From contig NZ_JAHSTX010000001.1 in NCBI RefSeq assembly GCF_019145375.1, positions 2,579,001 through 2,643,000 of the forward strand: a stretch of 64,000 bases of DNA. The letters run 5' to 3'. Under the pieces are notes generated by a model. The model was not told the origin of the DNA and made no database searches. It saw only the letters and a list, made by a program, of their open reading frames with translations. The first letter of the stretch is position 1; the number at the start of each line of letters is the position of its first letter. Position numbers and translations under genes: made by a program. This stretch comes from Pseudomonas triticicola. Lineage in GTDB: Bacteria > Pseudomonadota > Gammaproteobacteria > Pseudomonadales > Pseudomonadaceae. Below are positions 8,487-17,274 of the stretch, one piece after another.

Positions 8487-10022
8487 ATGCGTTCTCTAAC
8501 CTTCCACCTGAAAATCCTGATCGCCGTACTGGTGCTGCTGGGCGTTTCGGTTACGGCCTATCAGATTTTCGTGCTTGGCATCCCGGTGACCGAAGACGCC
8601 ACCGACGACCTGTGGAACATCGATGCCAAGGTCGAGTTCGTCGCCAGCACCAAGGATCCGGTGAAGATCCAGATGTTCGTGCCGCCGTTGAGCCGCGACT
8701 ACGTCAGCCTCAACGAAAGCTTCATCTCCAATAACTACGGCGTCGCGGTGAACCGCATCGACGGCAACCGCAAGGTGACCTGGTCGGCCCGCCGCGCCAA
8801 GGGCAACCAGACCTTGTATTACCGTCTGGTGCTGACCAAGCGCTACACCGCGGAAAAATCCAAGATCAAAGGCCCGACCTTCCGTGACAGCATGGTCATC
8901 GAAGGCCCGGAAAAAATCGCCGCCGAAGCCCTGCTCGCGCCGATCCGCCAACACTCGGCCGACGTCGAAACCTTTATTGGCGAGGCGATCAAGCGCGTCA
9001 ACAATGTCAACGACGACAACGTCAAATTGCTGCTGGCCGGCGATCCGTCGACTTCGCACAAAGCCAAGATCGTCGAACTGCTGCTGTCGATTGCCCACGT
9101 TCCGGTAGAAAAAGTCCACACCATCCGCCTCGTCGCCGATCAGCCCCAGACACCCGAACTGTGGCTGCGCAGCTTCAACGGCAACGACTGGCTGTACTTC
9201 AATCCGGAAACCGGTGAGCAAGGCCTGCCGACCGACCGCCTGCTGTGGTGGACCGGCGATGAAAACCTGATCACCGTCGACGGCGGCAAGAAAGCCAACG
9301 TGACCTTCAGCCTGAACAACAGCGAGATGAACGCGATTCGTCTGGCCAAGCTGACCGACGAAAACACTGACGCCAACTTCCTCGATTATTCGCTGTACGG
9401 CTTGCCGCTGCAGACCCAGCAGACCTTCATGATCATGGTGATGATCCCGATCGGCGTGCTGGTGATCCTGATCCTGCGCAACCTGGTCGGCCTGCAGACG
9501 CTGGGCACATTCACCCCGGTGCTGATCGCCCTCGCCTTCCGCGAAACGCAACTGGGCTTCGGCATTCTGCTGTTCACTGTCATTACCGCGCTGGGCCTGT
9601 CGCTGCGCTCGTATCTCGAACATCTGAAACTGCAAATGCTGCCGCGCCTGTCGGTGGTGCTGACGTTCGTTGTGGTGTTGATTGCGGCGATCAGTCTGTT
9701 CAGCCACAAGCTGGGGCTTGAGCGTGGCTTGTCGGTAGCGCTGTTCCCGATGGTGATTTTGACCATGACCATCGAACGCCTGTCGATCACCTGGGAAGAA
9801 CGCGGCGCCAACCATGCGCTGAAAGTCGCCATCGGCACGCTGTTCGCCGCCTCCCTGGCGCACCTGATCATGACTGTGCCGGAGCTGGTGTACTTCGTGT
9901 TTACCTTCCCGGCGATCCTGCTGATTCTGGTCGGTTTCATGCTGGCGATGGGTCGCTATCGCGGCTACCGCCTGACCGAACTGGTACGTTTCAAGGCCTT
10001 CCTGAAGAAGGCTGACGCCTGA
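8487..10022 (+). CDS. Inactive transglutaminase domain fused to a seven-helix membrane domain
   Basis: A 511-residue protein with one N-terminal membrane helix (about 8-29), a soluble transglutaminase-like domain (about 30-290) and a multi-helix C-terminal membrane domain (about 310-500, beginning near TFMIMVMIPIGVLVILI). The soluble part shows no clear Cys-His-Asp triad, in agreement with the family name 'inactive transglutaminase'. It always travels with a retropepsin-like protein and an ATP-grasp ligase in this kind of cluster, and here it touches both: 5 bases after the first and overlapping the third by one base (TGATG). Probably an inner-membrane scaffold or peptide-binding part; function unproven. 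Confidence 0.85.
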   Translation: MRSLTFHLKILIAVLVLLGVSVTAYQIFVLGIPVTEDATDDLWNIDAKVEFVASTKDPVKIQMFVPPLSRDYVSLNESFISNNYGVAVNRIDGNRKVTWSARRAKGNQTLYYRLVLTKRYTAEKSKIKGPTFRDSMVIEGPEKIAAEALLAPIRQHSADVETFIGEAIKRVNNVNDDNVKLLLAGDPSTSHKAKIVELLLSIAHVPVEKVHTIRLVADQPQTPELWLRSFNGNDWLYFNPETGEQGLPTDRLLWWTGDENLITVDGGKKANVTFSLNNSEMNAIRLAKLTDENTDANFLDYSLYGLPLQTQQTFMIMVMIPIGVLVILILRNLVGLQTLGTFTPVLIALAFRETQLGFGILLFTVITALGLSLRSYLEHLKLQMLPRLSVVLTFVVVLIAAISLFSHKLGLERGLSVALFPMVILTMTIERLSITWEERGANHALKVAIGTLFAASLAHLIMTVPELVYFVFTFPAILLILVGFMLAMGRYRGYRLTELVRFKAFLKKADA

Positions 10023-11008
10023 TGTTCGGTTTCTGGAAGACCTGGAAGGCCCTCGAGGCGCGCGGCATCATGGGCATCAACCGCCGAAACGCGGACTACG
10101 TGCTCAAGTACAACAAGCGCAGCCTGTACCCGATCGTCGATGACAAGATCCTCACCAAGGAACGCGCCATCGCCGCCGGCATCCACGTGCCGGAGCTGTA
10201 CGGGGTGATCTCCACCGAGAAGGAAATCGACAAGCTCGACGAGATCATCGGCGGGCGCAGCGACTTCGTGATCAAACCGGCGCAGGGCGCGGGTGGCGAC
10301 GGCATCATCGTCATCGCCGACCGTTTCGAAGGCCGCTATCGCACGGTGTCGGGCAAGATCCTCGCCCACGAAGAGCTGGAGCATCACATCTCCAGCATCC
10401 TCACCGGCCTGTACTCGCTGGGCGGCCACCGCGACCGCGCACTGATCGAATACCGCGTGACCCCGGACCAGATCTTCAAAAGCATCAGCTACGAAGGCGT
10501 GCCGGACATCCGCATCATCGTGCTGATGGGTTACCCGGTGATGGCGATGTTGCGTCTGCCGACCCGCCAGTCCGGCGGCAAGGCCAACCTGCACCAGGGC
10601 GCCATTGGCGTTGGTGTGGATCTGGCCACCGGATTGACCCTGCGCGGCACCTGGCTGAACAACATCATCACCAAACACCCCGACACCACCAACGCGGTGG
10701 ATGGCGTGCAACTGCCCTACTGGGACGGTTTCATGAAACTCGCCGCCGGCTGCTATGAGCTGTGCGGGCTGGGTTATATCGGTGTGGACATGGTGCTCGA
10801 TCAGGAAAAGGGTCCGTTGATTCTCGAACTGAATGCACGGCCGGGGCTGAACATTCAGATCGCCAACGATTGCGGCCTGACCTTGCGCACTCACTCGGTT
10901 GAAGCGCGGCTGGAAGAGCTGAAGGCGCGGGGCGTTAAGGAATCGGTAGAAGAGCGGGTGGCGTTTACCCAGGAGATGTTTGGGCATATTCCTGCGGTCG
11001 AGGGCTAA
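10022..11008 (+). CDS. Alpha-L-glutamate ligase-like ATP-grasp protein (RimK-like)
   Basis: A 328-residue cytoplasmic ATP-grasp protein. The nucleotide-binding half shows VIKPAQGAGGDGIIVI, and the metal-binding end shows LILELNARPGLNIQIAN, both typical of RimK/ATP-grasp peptide ligases. The family adds amino acids, often glutamate, to a carboxyl group at the cost of ATP. Its start overlaps the stop of the membrane gene (TGATG), so the two are coupled. With an exported retropepsin-like protease and an inactive transglutaminase it would form a make/sense/cut system for an acidic peptide; this is inference. Confidence 0.85.
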   Translation: MFGFWKTWKALEARGIMGINRRNADYVLKYNKRSLYPIVDDKILTKERAIAAGIHVPELYGVISTEKEIDKLDEIIGGRSDFVIKPAQGAGGDGIIVIADRFEGRYRTVSGKILAHEELEHHISSILTGLYSLGGHRDRALIEYRVTPDQIFKSISYEGVPDIRIIVLMGYPVMAMLRLPTRQSGGKANLHQGAIGVGVDLATGLTLRGTWLNNIITKHPDTTNAVDGVQLPYWDGFMKLAAGCYELCGLGYIGVDMVLDQEKGPLILELNARPGLNIQIANDCGLTLRTHSVEARLEELKARGVKESVEERVAFTQEMFGHIPAVEG

Positions 11009-11020
11009 AAGCTGAAAAGC

Positions 11021-11237
11021 CCCTCACCCTAGCCCTCTCCCGGAGGGAGAGGGGACTGACCGTGGTGGATGCGAGAGCTGCGCCGACCTGAAATACCCGG
11101 TCGAACTCCGGCCTTGAAAAGCATGAAGATCGGCTCCCTTTCCCGAAATAACGAGCGGATTTGGGATCTTGAAAAGCATGCAGATCGGCTCCCTTTCCCC
11201 CTCGCCCCCTTGGGGGAGAGGGCTGGGGTGAGGGGGA
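11021..11237. repeat. Compound repeat: large inverted repeat enclosing a 32-base direct repeat
   Basis: The left arm (11021-11054) reads CCCTCACCCTAGCCCTCTCC and onward, and the right arm (11200-11237) is its near-complement ending GGGGTGAGGGGG. Between them the stretch from 11113 to 11144 recurs at 11168-11199 with one mismatch, a 55-base period. It fills most of the 303-base gap between the ATP-grasp gene and pabB, so the pabB promoter must lie in or right after it. Confidence 0.85.
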
Positions 11238-11311
11238 GGCTTTTGACTTTGATCTGGCAGCGCAGAGGACTACAATCCCCACCCCGCCTCAACGGCCGAT
11301 CTGCCCCGCCC

Positions 11312-12655
11312 ATGCTGACCTGCTCCGTACACCCACTGCCCTACCGCGCCAACCCCGCCGACTATTTCGCGGCCATTCGCAACGCACCCGGCGCCGTGCT
11401 GCTCGACAGCGGCCGGCCGAGCGCTGAACGCGGCCGTTATGACTTGCTCAGCGCCTGGCCGCTGGAACAACTGGCGGTGTTGCCGGAGGAAAGCGGTGCG
11501 AATTTCCTCCAGCGCCTGCGTGACCATCTCAGCCGCCTGGGCGAAGCTCAGTTGCCTACCGGGTATGAATTACCATTCGCCGGCGGATTGATCGGTTATC
11601 TGAGCTACGACTTCGGCCGCCATCTGGAAAACCTGCCAAGTCAGGCGCTGGATGACCTGCAACTGCCCGATGCGCGTTTTGGCCTGTACGACTGGGCGTT
11701 GATCAGTGATCACCACGGGCAAACCAGCCAATTGGTCTTTCATCCAACGCTTGTCGACAGTGAACGGCAGCGATTGGTCGCGCTGTTCACTCAGCCTCAA
11801 GTTGACGCGCTGGCGCCCTTCAAACTGAACGCCCCGATGGCCGCTGATCTCTCGGCCGACGATTACCGTCAGGCCTTCGAACGCATTCAGGACTACATCC
11901 AGGCCGGCGACTGCTATCAGGTCAACTTCGCGCAACGCTTTCGTGCGGAATGCCAGGGCGATCCGTGGCTGGCTTACTGCGCTTTGCGTCAGGCCTGCCC
12001 GACGCCGTTCTCCGGGTTCCAGAGCCTGCCCGACGGCGGCGCAGTGCTGAGCCTGTCACCGGAACGTTTCGTCAGAGTCAGCCAGCGCCAAGTCGAAACC
12101 CGTCCGATCAAGGGCACCCGCCCCCGTGGCGTCACCCCAGCCGAGGACGCTGCCAACGCCGCCGAACTGCTGGCCAGCCCCAAGGACCGCGCGGAAAACC
12201 TGATGATCGTCGACCTGCTGCGCAACGACCTCGGGCGCACCTGCCGCATCGGCTCGGTGCGGGTGCCGGAGTTGTTCAGTCTGGAAAGCTATCCGAACGT
12301 GCATCACCTGGTCAGCAGCGTGACCGGTGTACTGGCGGCGGATCGTGATGCGCTGGACCTGATCGCTGGCAGTTTCCCCGGCGGCTCGATCACCGGCGCA
12401 CCGAAGATTCGGGCGATGCAGATCATCGACGAGCTGGAGCCGACCCGGCGCGGTCTGTATTGCGGCTCGTTGCTGTATCTGGACGTGCGCGGCGAGATGG
12501 ACAGCTCCATCGCCATTCGCAGTCTGCTGGTCAAGGATGGCCAGGTGTGCTGCTGGGGCGGCGGCGGGATCGTCGCTGATTCGGACTGGCAGGCGGAGTA
12601 TCAGGAGTCGATGACCAAAGTGCGGATCCTGCTCGATACCCTGCAGAACCTCTGA
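11312..12655 (+). CDS. pabB: Aminodeoxychorismate synthase component I PabB
   Basis: A 447-residue chorismate-utilising enzyme that aminates chorismate to 4-amino-4-deoxychorismate for folate synthesis. The C-terminal chorismate-binding domain (about 170-440) shows PIKGTRPRG, the lysine-containing motif that marks PabB/TrpE-like enzymes with a covalent intermediate, and later GSFPGGSITGAPK. I choose the ATG at 11312 (MLTCSVHPLPYRANP), the usual PabB N-terminus; an open frame reaching upstream into the repeat is not protein-like. Confidence 0.95.
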   Translation: MLTCSVHPLPYRANPADYFAAIRNAPGAVLLDSGRPSAERGRYDLLSAWPLEQLAVLPEESGANFLQRLRDHLSRLGEAQLPTGYELPFAGGLIGYLSYDFGRHLENLPSQALDDLQLPDARFGLYDWALISDHHGQTSQLVFHPTLVDSERQRLVALFTQPQVDALAPFKLNAPMAADLSADDYRQAFERIQDYIQAGDCYQVNFAQRFRAECQGDPWLAYCALRQACPTPFSGFQSLPDGGAVLSLSPERFVRVSQRQVETRPIKGTRPRGVTPAEDAANAAELLASPKDRAENLMIVDLLRNDLGRTCRIGSVRVPELFSLESYPNVHHLVSSVTGVLAADRDALDLIAGSFPGGSITGAPKIRAMQIIDELEPTRRGLYCGSLLYLDVRGEMDSSIAIRSLLVKDGQVCCWGGGGIVADSDWQAEYQESMTKVRILLDTLQNL

Positions 12656-12680
12656 AGCATCGCGAGCAGCCTCCCACACC

Positions 12681-12793
12681 GATCGTTCCCACGCTCCTGC
12701 GTGGGAATGCAGCCCGGGACGCTCCGCGTCCCTTTCAGAAGCCGAACGCGGAGCGTCCGATGAGGCGTTCCCACGCAGAGCGTGGGAACGATC
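12681..12793. repeat. Imperfect cruciform repeat between pabB and thrH
   Basis: Perfect 16-base outer arms GATCGTTCCCACGCTC and GAGCGTGGGAACGATC enclose further self-complementary blocks (GGGACGCTCCGCGTCC; ACGCGGAGCGTCC). It differs from the REP family elsewhere in the window. Confidence 0.85.
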
Positions 12794-12797
12794 ATCG

Positions 12798-12822
12798 TGT
12801 GGGAGCGAGCCTGCTCGCGAAG
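12798..12822. repeat. Single REP copy
   Basis: One copy of the common REP, with no partner, between the cruciform repeat and the thrH stop codon. Confidence 0.8.
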
Positions 12823-12838
12823 ACGTCCTTCCAGACGA

Positions 12839-13456
12839 CTACAAACTCAACTCTCTATTAGAGGCCTTGAGAAATTCCTGCTTCAGCTCTTCAAACGTAT
12901 GCACCGCCGGAAACTGCGGAAACTCGCGAATCACGTTGTCCGGCGCGTGAAACAGAATCCCCGCATCCGCCTCGCCGAGCATGGTCGTGTCGTTGTACGA
13001 ATCACCCGCCGCGATCACCCGGTAGTACAGGCTCTTGAACGCCAGCACCGACTGGCGCTTCGGGTCTTTCTGGCGCAGTTGATAGCCCGTCACCCGACCG
13101 CTTTCGTCAGTGATCAAGCGATGGCAGAGCAAAGTCGGGAAGCCCAGCTGGCGCATCAACGGCTGCGAGAATTCATAGAAAGTGTCCGAGAGAATCACCA
13201 CCTGGAAACGCTCGCGCAGCCAGTTGACGAACTCCACCGCGCCATCCAGCGGTTTCAGCGTGGCGATGACTTCCTGAATGTCCGAGAGCTTGAGGCCGTG
13301 CTCATCGAGTATGCGCAGGCGCTGCTTCATCAGGACGTCGTAATCGGGAATGTCCCGAGTGGTGGCCTTGAGGGAGTCGATTCCGGTTTTTTCGGCGAAG
13401 GCGATCCAGATTTCCGGTACCAGTACCCCTTCAAGATCCAGGCAAGCAATTTCCAC
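12839..13456 (-). CDS. thrH: Phosphoserine phosphatase / homoserine phosphotransferase ThrH
   Basis: A 205-residue HAD-superfamily enzyme starting MEIACLDLEGVLVPE. Here D7 is the phospho-accepting aspartate and the usual second Asp is Glu (DxE), as in ThrH of Pseudomonas. Other HAD motifs are ILSDTFYEF (motif II) and GDSYNDTTML (motif IV). ThrH dephosphorylates phosphoserine and can pass the phosphate to homoserine, tying serine to threonine synthesis. It is convergent with pabB and divergent from cysH. Confidence 0.94.
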   Translation of the reverse strand: MEIACLDLEGVLVPEIWIAFAEKTGIDSLKATTRDIPDYDVLMKQRLRILDEHGLKLSDIQEVIATLKPLDGAVEFVNWLRERFQVVILSDTFYEFSQPLMRQLGFPTLLCHRLITDESGRVTGYQLRQKDPKRQSVLAFKSLYYRVIAAGDSYNDTTMLGEADAGILFHAPDNVIREFPQFPAVHTFEELKQEFLKASNRELSL

Positions 13457-13621
13457 AAGACACTCCCGTTTGTAGTGATTATTTGAGTCAAGCGAGGCCG
13501 AACTCTAGCGTCTGCACCAGACGCGCGCAACGCAGAGGACGCCCCGGCCCCGGCAGCTTTTTGTTACCATCGGCCCCCTATAGAGCGCCCGAGCGCCATT
13601 GACCTGTAGGAAGCCGCCCTG

Positions 13622-14362
13622 ATGAGCCCATCGTTCGACGTCGTGGAACTCGCCACGACCTATGCCAACAAATCCGCCCAGGACATCCTCAAGCTCGCCT
13701 TCGCCGAGTTCGGCGATGACTTGTGGATATCTTTCAGCGGCGCCGAGGACGTGGTGCTGGTGGACATGGCGTGGAAGCTGAACAAGAACGTCAAAGTGTT
13801 CAGCCTCGACACCGGCCGCCTGCATCCGGAGACCTACCGCTTCATCGAGCAGGTGCGCGAGCATTACCAGATCGACATCGAAATCGTCTCGCCGGACTAC
13901 ACGAAACTCGAACCGTTCGTGAAGGAAAAAGGCCTGTTCAGTTTCTACAAGGACGGCCACGGCGAATGCTGCGGCATCCGCAAGATCGAGCCGCTGCGCC
14001 GTAAGCTGTCCGACGTCAAAGCCTGGGCCACCGGCCAGCGCCGCGACCAGAGCCCGGGCACCCGCAGCGCTGTGGCGGTGCTGGAAATCGACACGGCGTT
14101 CTCGACACCGGAACGCACCCTGTACAAGTTCAACCCGTTGGCGCAGATGACCAGCGAGGAGATCTGGGGTTACATCCGCATGCTCGAACTGCCCTACAAC
14201 AGCCTGCACGAGCGCGGTTTCATCAGCATCGGCTGCGAACCCTGCACCCGCCCGGTGCTGCCGAACCAGCACGAGCGCGAAGGCCGCTGGTGGTGGGAAG
14301 AAGCCACGCAGAAAGAATGCGGGCTGCATGCCGGGAATATCATCAGCAAAAGCAAGGTTTGA
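13622..14362 (+). CDS. cysH: Adenylyl-sulfate (APS) reductase CysH
   Basis: A 246-residue reductase of sulfate assimilation. It has the paired cysteines C116-C117 (GECCGIR) and C205-C208 (GCEPC) that bind a [4Fe-4S] cluster, plus the catalytic C233 in KECGLH. These four cluster cysteines mark the APS-reducing type; PAPS reductases of enterics lack them. Sulfite is released for cysteine synthesis using thioredoxin. The start ATG at 13622 gives the usual N-terminus. Transcribed away from thrH. Confidence 0.96.
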   Translation: MSPSFDVVELATTYANKSAQDILKLAFAEFGDDLWISFSGAEDVVLVDMAWKLNKNVKVFSLDTGRLHPETYRFIEQVREHYQIDIEIVSPDYTKLEPFVKEKGLFSFYKDGHGECCGIRKIEPLRRKLSDVKAWATGQRRDQSPGTRSAVAVLEIDTAFSTPERTLYKFNPLAQMTSEEIWGYIRMLELPYNSLHERGFISIGCEPCTRPVLPNQHEREGRWWWEEATQKECGLHAGNIISKSKV

Positions 14363-14383
14363 TCCCCCATTTATAGAAGGACC

Positions 14384-14473
14384 TGTGCGAGCGAGCCTGC
14401 TCGCGAAAGCGCCGTTCCAGTCAACGTTTCAGTTGCCTGATCCACCGCATTCGCGAGCAGGCTCGCTCCCACA
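14384..14473. repeat. REP pair (REPIN-like) downstream of cysH
   Basis: Inverted REP copies; the left one has a variant start (TGTGCGAGCGAGCC). Confidence 0.88.
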
Positions 14474-14727
14474 TTGATAGGTGCCAGGCACATAAAAGGT
14501 GTACACAAGGTTGTCACCATCGGTGCCATTTATGTGTGCACTTTCAGTTCTGACGCCCTGAAAAGTTACACTCCCCAGCAGAATCCCCATCTGCTTGCCT
14601 CTCTGCAAACTCCCTCCCCTGAAAAAAATTCCTGCCCGATCGATCAATTTATATCGCCTGTTTTTCAGCCACTTATGCCGCATTGATAACTATTCGAAAT
14701 GAGCCCTGCCGCTTATAGATTGGCAAC

Positions 14728-14743
14728 TGGCACAAATCTGGCT
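14728..14743 (+). promoter_or_regulatory. Possible sigma-54 promoter for the NCS1 transporter
   Basis: TGGCACAAATCTGGCT has the GG-N10-GC spacing and a perfect -24 element, but the -12 element reads TGGC instead of TTGC. It lies 194 bases before the start codon. Weak support. Confidence 0.3.
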
Positions 14744-14757
14744 TTATCGCATACATG

Positions 14758-14771
14758 TTTTGTATACAAAA
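14758..14771. promoter_or_regulatory. Perfect palindrome TTTTGTATACAAAA, candidate operator
   Basis: A 14-base perfect palindrome resembling GntR-type operators, located 166 bases before the NCS1 start. No cognate regulator gene is adjacent. Confidence 0.5.
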
Positions 14772-14936
14772 CTGCGAAACATGCACACTTTCGATCCGCA
14801 AGCCTGAAGCGCCCTATCCCGTACAGGCTGCAGATGCCCCGTAACCAGTGATGCCTTCACCGTCGCGACGAAGAGTTGTCGAGCCTGAGCGCTCATGCAC
14901 AGTCATCGCGGGAGTGAACGTCAGGAGCCTGCCGGA

Positions 14937-16475
14937 ATGCGTACAAGTCTTTCGAATAACATCGCGCTGAATCTGCCCTCCGCCACGCTCGATCAACCGT
15001 TGCCCGATGACGGACTGAACGAGCCGCTGCAACTGAGCCCGCGTCTGCACAACAGCGATCTGGCGCCGACCAAAGCCGAAGGCCGGCGTTGGGGCCAGTA
15101 CAGCATCTTCGCCCTGTGGACGAACGACGTACACAACATCGCCAACTACTCGTTCGCCATCGGCCTGTATGCGTTGGGCCTGGGCGGCTGGCAGATTCTG
15201 CTGTCGCTGGGGATCGGCGCGGCGCTGGTGTACTTCTTCATGAACCTGTCCGGGTACATGGGGCAGAAAACCGGGGTGCCGTTTCCGGTGATCAGCCGGA
15301 TCAGTTTCGGCATCCACGGTGCGCAAATCCCTGCATTGATCAGGGCGGTGATCGCCATCGCCTGGTTCGGTATTCAGACGTACCTCGCCTCGGTGGTCTT
15401 CCGCGTCTTGCTGACTGCCGTGCATCCGGGCTTCGCTGAATACGATCACAACTCGATTCTCGGCTTGTCGACTCTGGGCTGGGTGTGCTTCGTTGCCATC
15501 TGGCTGGTGCAACTGGCGATCCTCGCCTACGGCATGGAGATGGTGCGTCGTTACGAGGCATTTGCCGGGCCGGTGATTCTGCTGACCGTTGCTGCCCTTG
15601 CCGGGTGGATGTATTTCCAGGCCAACGCGACCATTGCCTGGTCGATCCGCGAGCCGCTGACCGGTGGCGAGATGTGGCGCAACATCTTTGCCGGCGGCGC
15701 GTTGTGGCTGGCGATTTACGGCACGCTGATCCTCAACTTCTGCGACTTCGCCCGTTCTTCGCCGTGCCGCAAAACCATCAAGGTAGGAAATTTCTGGGGC
15801 TTGCCGGTGAACATTCTGGTATTCGCCGCGATTACCGTGTTGCTGTGTGGCGCGCAGTTCCAGATCAACGGGCGAATCATCGAAAGCCCGACCGAGATCA
15901 TCGCCTCGATCCCCAACACGTTCTTCCTGGTACTCGGCTGCCTGGCTTTTCTGATCGTCACCGTCGCGGTGAACATCATGGCCAACTTCGTCGCCCCGGC
16001 GTTCGTCCTCAGCAACCTGGCGCCGAAGTACCTGACCTTCCGCCGCGCCGGGTTGATCAGCGCGACCATCGCTGTACTGATCCTGCCGTGGAACCTCTAC
16101 AACAGCCCGCTGGTGATCGTGTATTTCCTGTCGGGCCTCGGCGCCCTGCTCGGCCCGCTCTACGGGGTGATCATGGTCGACTACTGGCTGATCCGCAAAG
16201 GCCGGATCAATGTGCCGCAGCTCTACAGCGAAGACCCCAACGGCGCTTATTACTACAGCCGCGGCATCAATTTCCGCGCGGTGGCGGCGTTTATTCCTGC
16301 AGCGCTGATCGCCATCGTCCTGGCCCTGGTACCTGGTTTCCACAGCGTTTCGCCGTTCTCCTGGCTGATCGGTGCCGGTATCGCCGGCATGCTTTACCTG
16401 ATCATCGCCAAACGCCAGACGCATTACGCCGAAGTCAGCGGCGAGTGCATCGCTGTGGATAACGTCAGCCACTGA
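14937..16475 (+). CDS. NCS1-family nucleobase/hydantoin/allantoin:cation symporter
   Basis: A 512-residue inner-membrane transporter. After a hydrophilic N-terminus of about 50 residues it has NCS1 features (WGQYSIFALWTNDVHNIANYSFAIG) followed by about 12 membrane helices. The family imports purines, pyrimidines, hydantoins, allantoin or thiamin precursors with a cation. I choose ATG 14937 because AGGAG lies 9 bases upstream; a start 14 codons earlier is possible. A hydantoin-racemase-like gene follows after 55 bases, which points to a hydantoin or allantoin-like substrate. Confidence 0.9.
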   Translation: MRTSLSNNIALNLPSATLDQPLPDDGLNEPLQLSPRLHNSDLAPTKAEGRRWGQYSIFALWTNDVHNIANYSFAIGLYALGLGGWQILLSLGIGAALVYFFMNLSGYMGQKTGVPFPVISRISFGIHGAQIPALIRAVIAIAWFGIQTYLASVVFRVLLTAVHPGFAEYDHNSILGLSTLGWVCFVAIWLVQLAILAYGMEMVRRYEAFAGPVILLTVAALAGWMYFQANATIAWSIREPLTGGEMWRNIFAGGALWLAIYGTLILNFCDFARSSPCRKTIKVGNFWGLPVNILVFAAITVLLCGAQFQINGRIIESPTEIIASIPNTFFLVLGCLAFLIVTVAVNIMANFVAPAFVLSNLAPKYLTFRRAGLISATIAVLILPWNLYNSPLVIVYFLSGLGALLGPLYGVIMVDYWLIRKGRINVPQLYSEDPNGAYYYSRGINFRAVAAFIPAALIAIVLALVPGFHSVSPFSWLIGAGIAGMLYLIIAKRQTHYAEVSGECIAVDNVSH

Positions 16476-16482
16476 TCCCTTC

Positions 16483-16504
16483 GCGGCCCGGTTTTTCGGG
16501 CCGC
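16483..16504. terminator. Stable hairpin between transporter and racemase-like gene
   Basis: GCGGCCCG, a 6-base loop and CGGGCCGC form an 8-pair stem in the 55-base gap. No T-run follows, so it may lower read-through or protect the upstream message rather than end transcription. Confidence 0.5.
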
Positions 16505-16530
16505 ACCACTGCCCGCAATAAGGATTTTCC

Positions 16531-17259
16531 ATGCGTATTCTCGTGGTCAACGTCAACACCACTGAATCCATCACCGACGCCATCGCCCGCTCGGCACAGG
16601 CCGTCGCTTCGCCCGGTACCGAAATCGTCGGCCTGACGCCGTACTTCGGCGCCGAATCGATTGAAGGCAATTTCGAAAGCTACCTGGCCGCCATCGCCGT
16701 GATGGACCGAGTGATGGCCTATGACCAACCCTTCGATGCGGTGATCCAGGCCGGCTACGGCGAACATGGCCGCGAAGGCTTGCAGGAATTGCTCAACGTG
16801 CCAGTGGTAGATATCACTGATGCGGCGGCCAGCACCGCGATGTTCCTCGGCCATGCCTACTCGGTGGTGACCACGCTGGATCGCACCGTGCCGCTGATCG
16901 AGGATCGACTGAAATTGTCCGGCCTGTGGGATCGCTGTGCCTCGGTGCGCGCCAGTGGTCTGGCGGTTCTGGAGCTGGAACACGAACCGCAGCGCGCACT
17001 GGAAGCGATCGTGCAGCAGGCCGAACTGGCGGTGACCCAGGACAAGGCCGAGGTGATTTGCCTGGGCTGCGGCGGCATGGCCGGACTGGACGAGCAGATC
17101 CGCCGGCGCACCGGCGTGCCGGTGGTGGATGGCGTGACGGCGGCGGTGACGATTGCCGAATCGCTGGTGCGCTTGAAGTTGTCGACGTCGAAGGTGCGCA
17201 CATATGCCACGCCACGGCCGAAGAATATTGTTGGCTGGGCGCAGCGCTTTGCTCGATAG
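16531..17259 (+). CDS. Aspartate/glutamate/hydantoin racemase family protein lacking the first catalytic cysteine
   Basis: A 242-residue protein of the Asp/Glu/hydantoin racemase superfamily, starting MRILVVNVNTTESIT as hydantoin and allantoin racemases do. These enzymes use two cysteines as acid and base. The second is present (C180 in ICLGCGGM), but the first, expected in a motif like ACFGDPG, is replaced: residues 74-80 read AGYGEHG, with glycine at position 75. Either the protein is not a two-base racemase or another residue (E78, H79) takes over. It is paired with the NCS1 importer. Ribosome site AATAAGGA precedes the ATG. Confidence 0.85.
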   Translation: MRILVVNVNTTESITDAIARSAQAVASPGTEIVGLTPYFGAESIEGNFESYLAAIAVMDRVMAYDQPFDAVIQAGYGEHGREGLQELLNVPVVDITDAAASTAMFLGHAYSVVTTLDRTVPLIEDRLKLSGLWDRCASVRASGLAVLELEHEPQRALEAIVQQAELAVTQDKAEVICLGCGGMAGLDEQIRRRTGVPVVDGVTAAVTIAESLVRLKLSTSKVRTYATPRPKNIVGWAQRFAR

Positions 17260-17274
17260 ACCGAGTTGCCTTTT

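Larger units (their letters stand above)
14474..14936. other. AT-rich intergenic region upstream of the NCS1 transporter
   Basis: No convincing gene on either strand. It contains an 11-base palindrome GTGCCAGGCAC at 14481-14491, a loose inverted repeat GGCACATAAA / TTTATGTGTGC at about 14487-14539, a GG-N10-GC pair at 14729-14742 and the palindrome TTTTGTATACAAAA. The transporter's control region is probably here. Confidence 0.6.

Noticed and set aside
14814..16670. 618-codon minus-strand frame opposite the NCS1 transporter gene
   Set aside because: Low-complexity charged translation; the plus-strand gene is clear.
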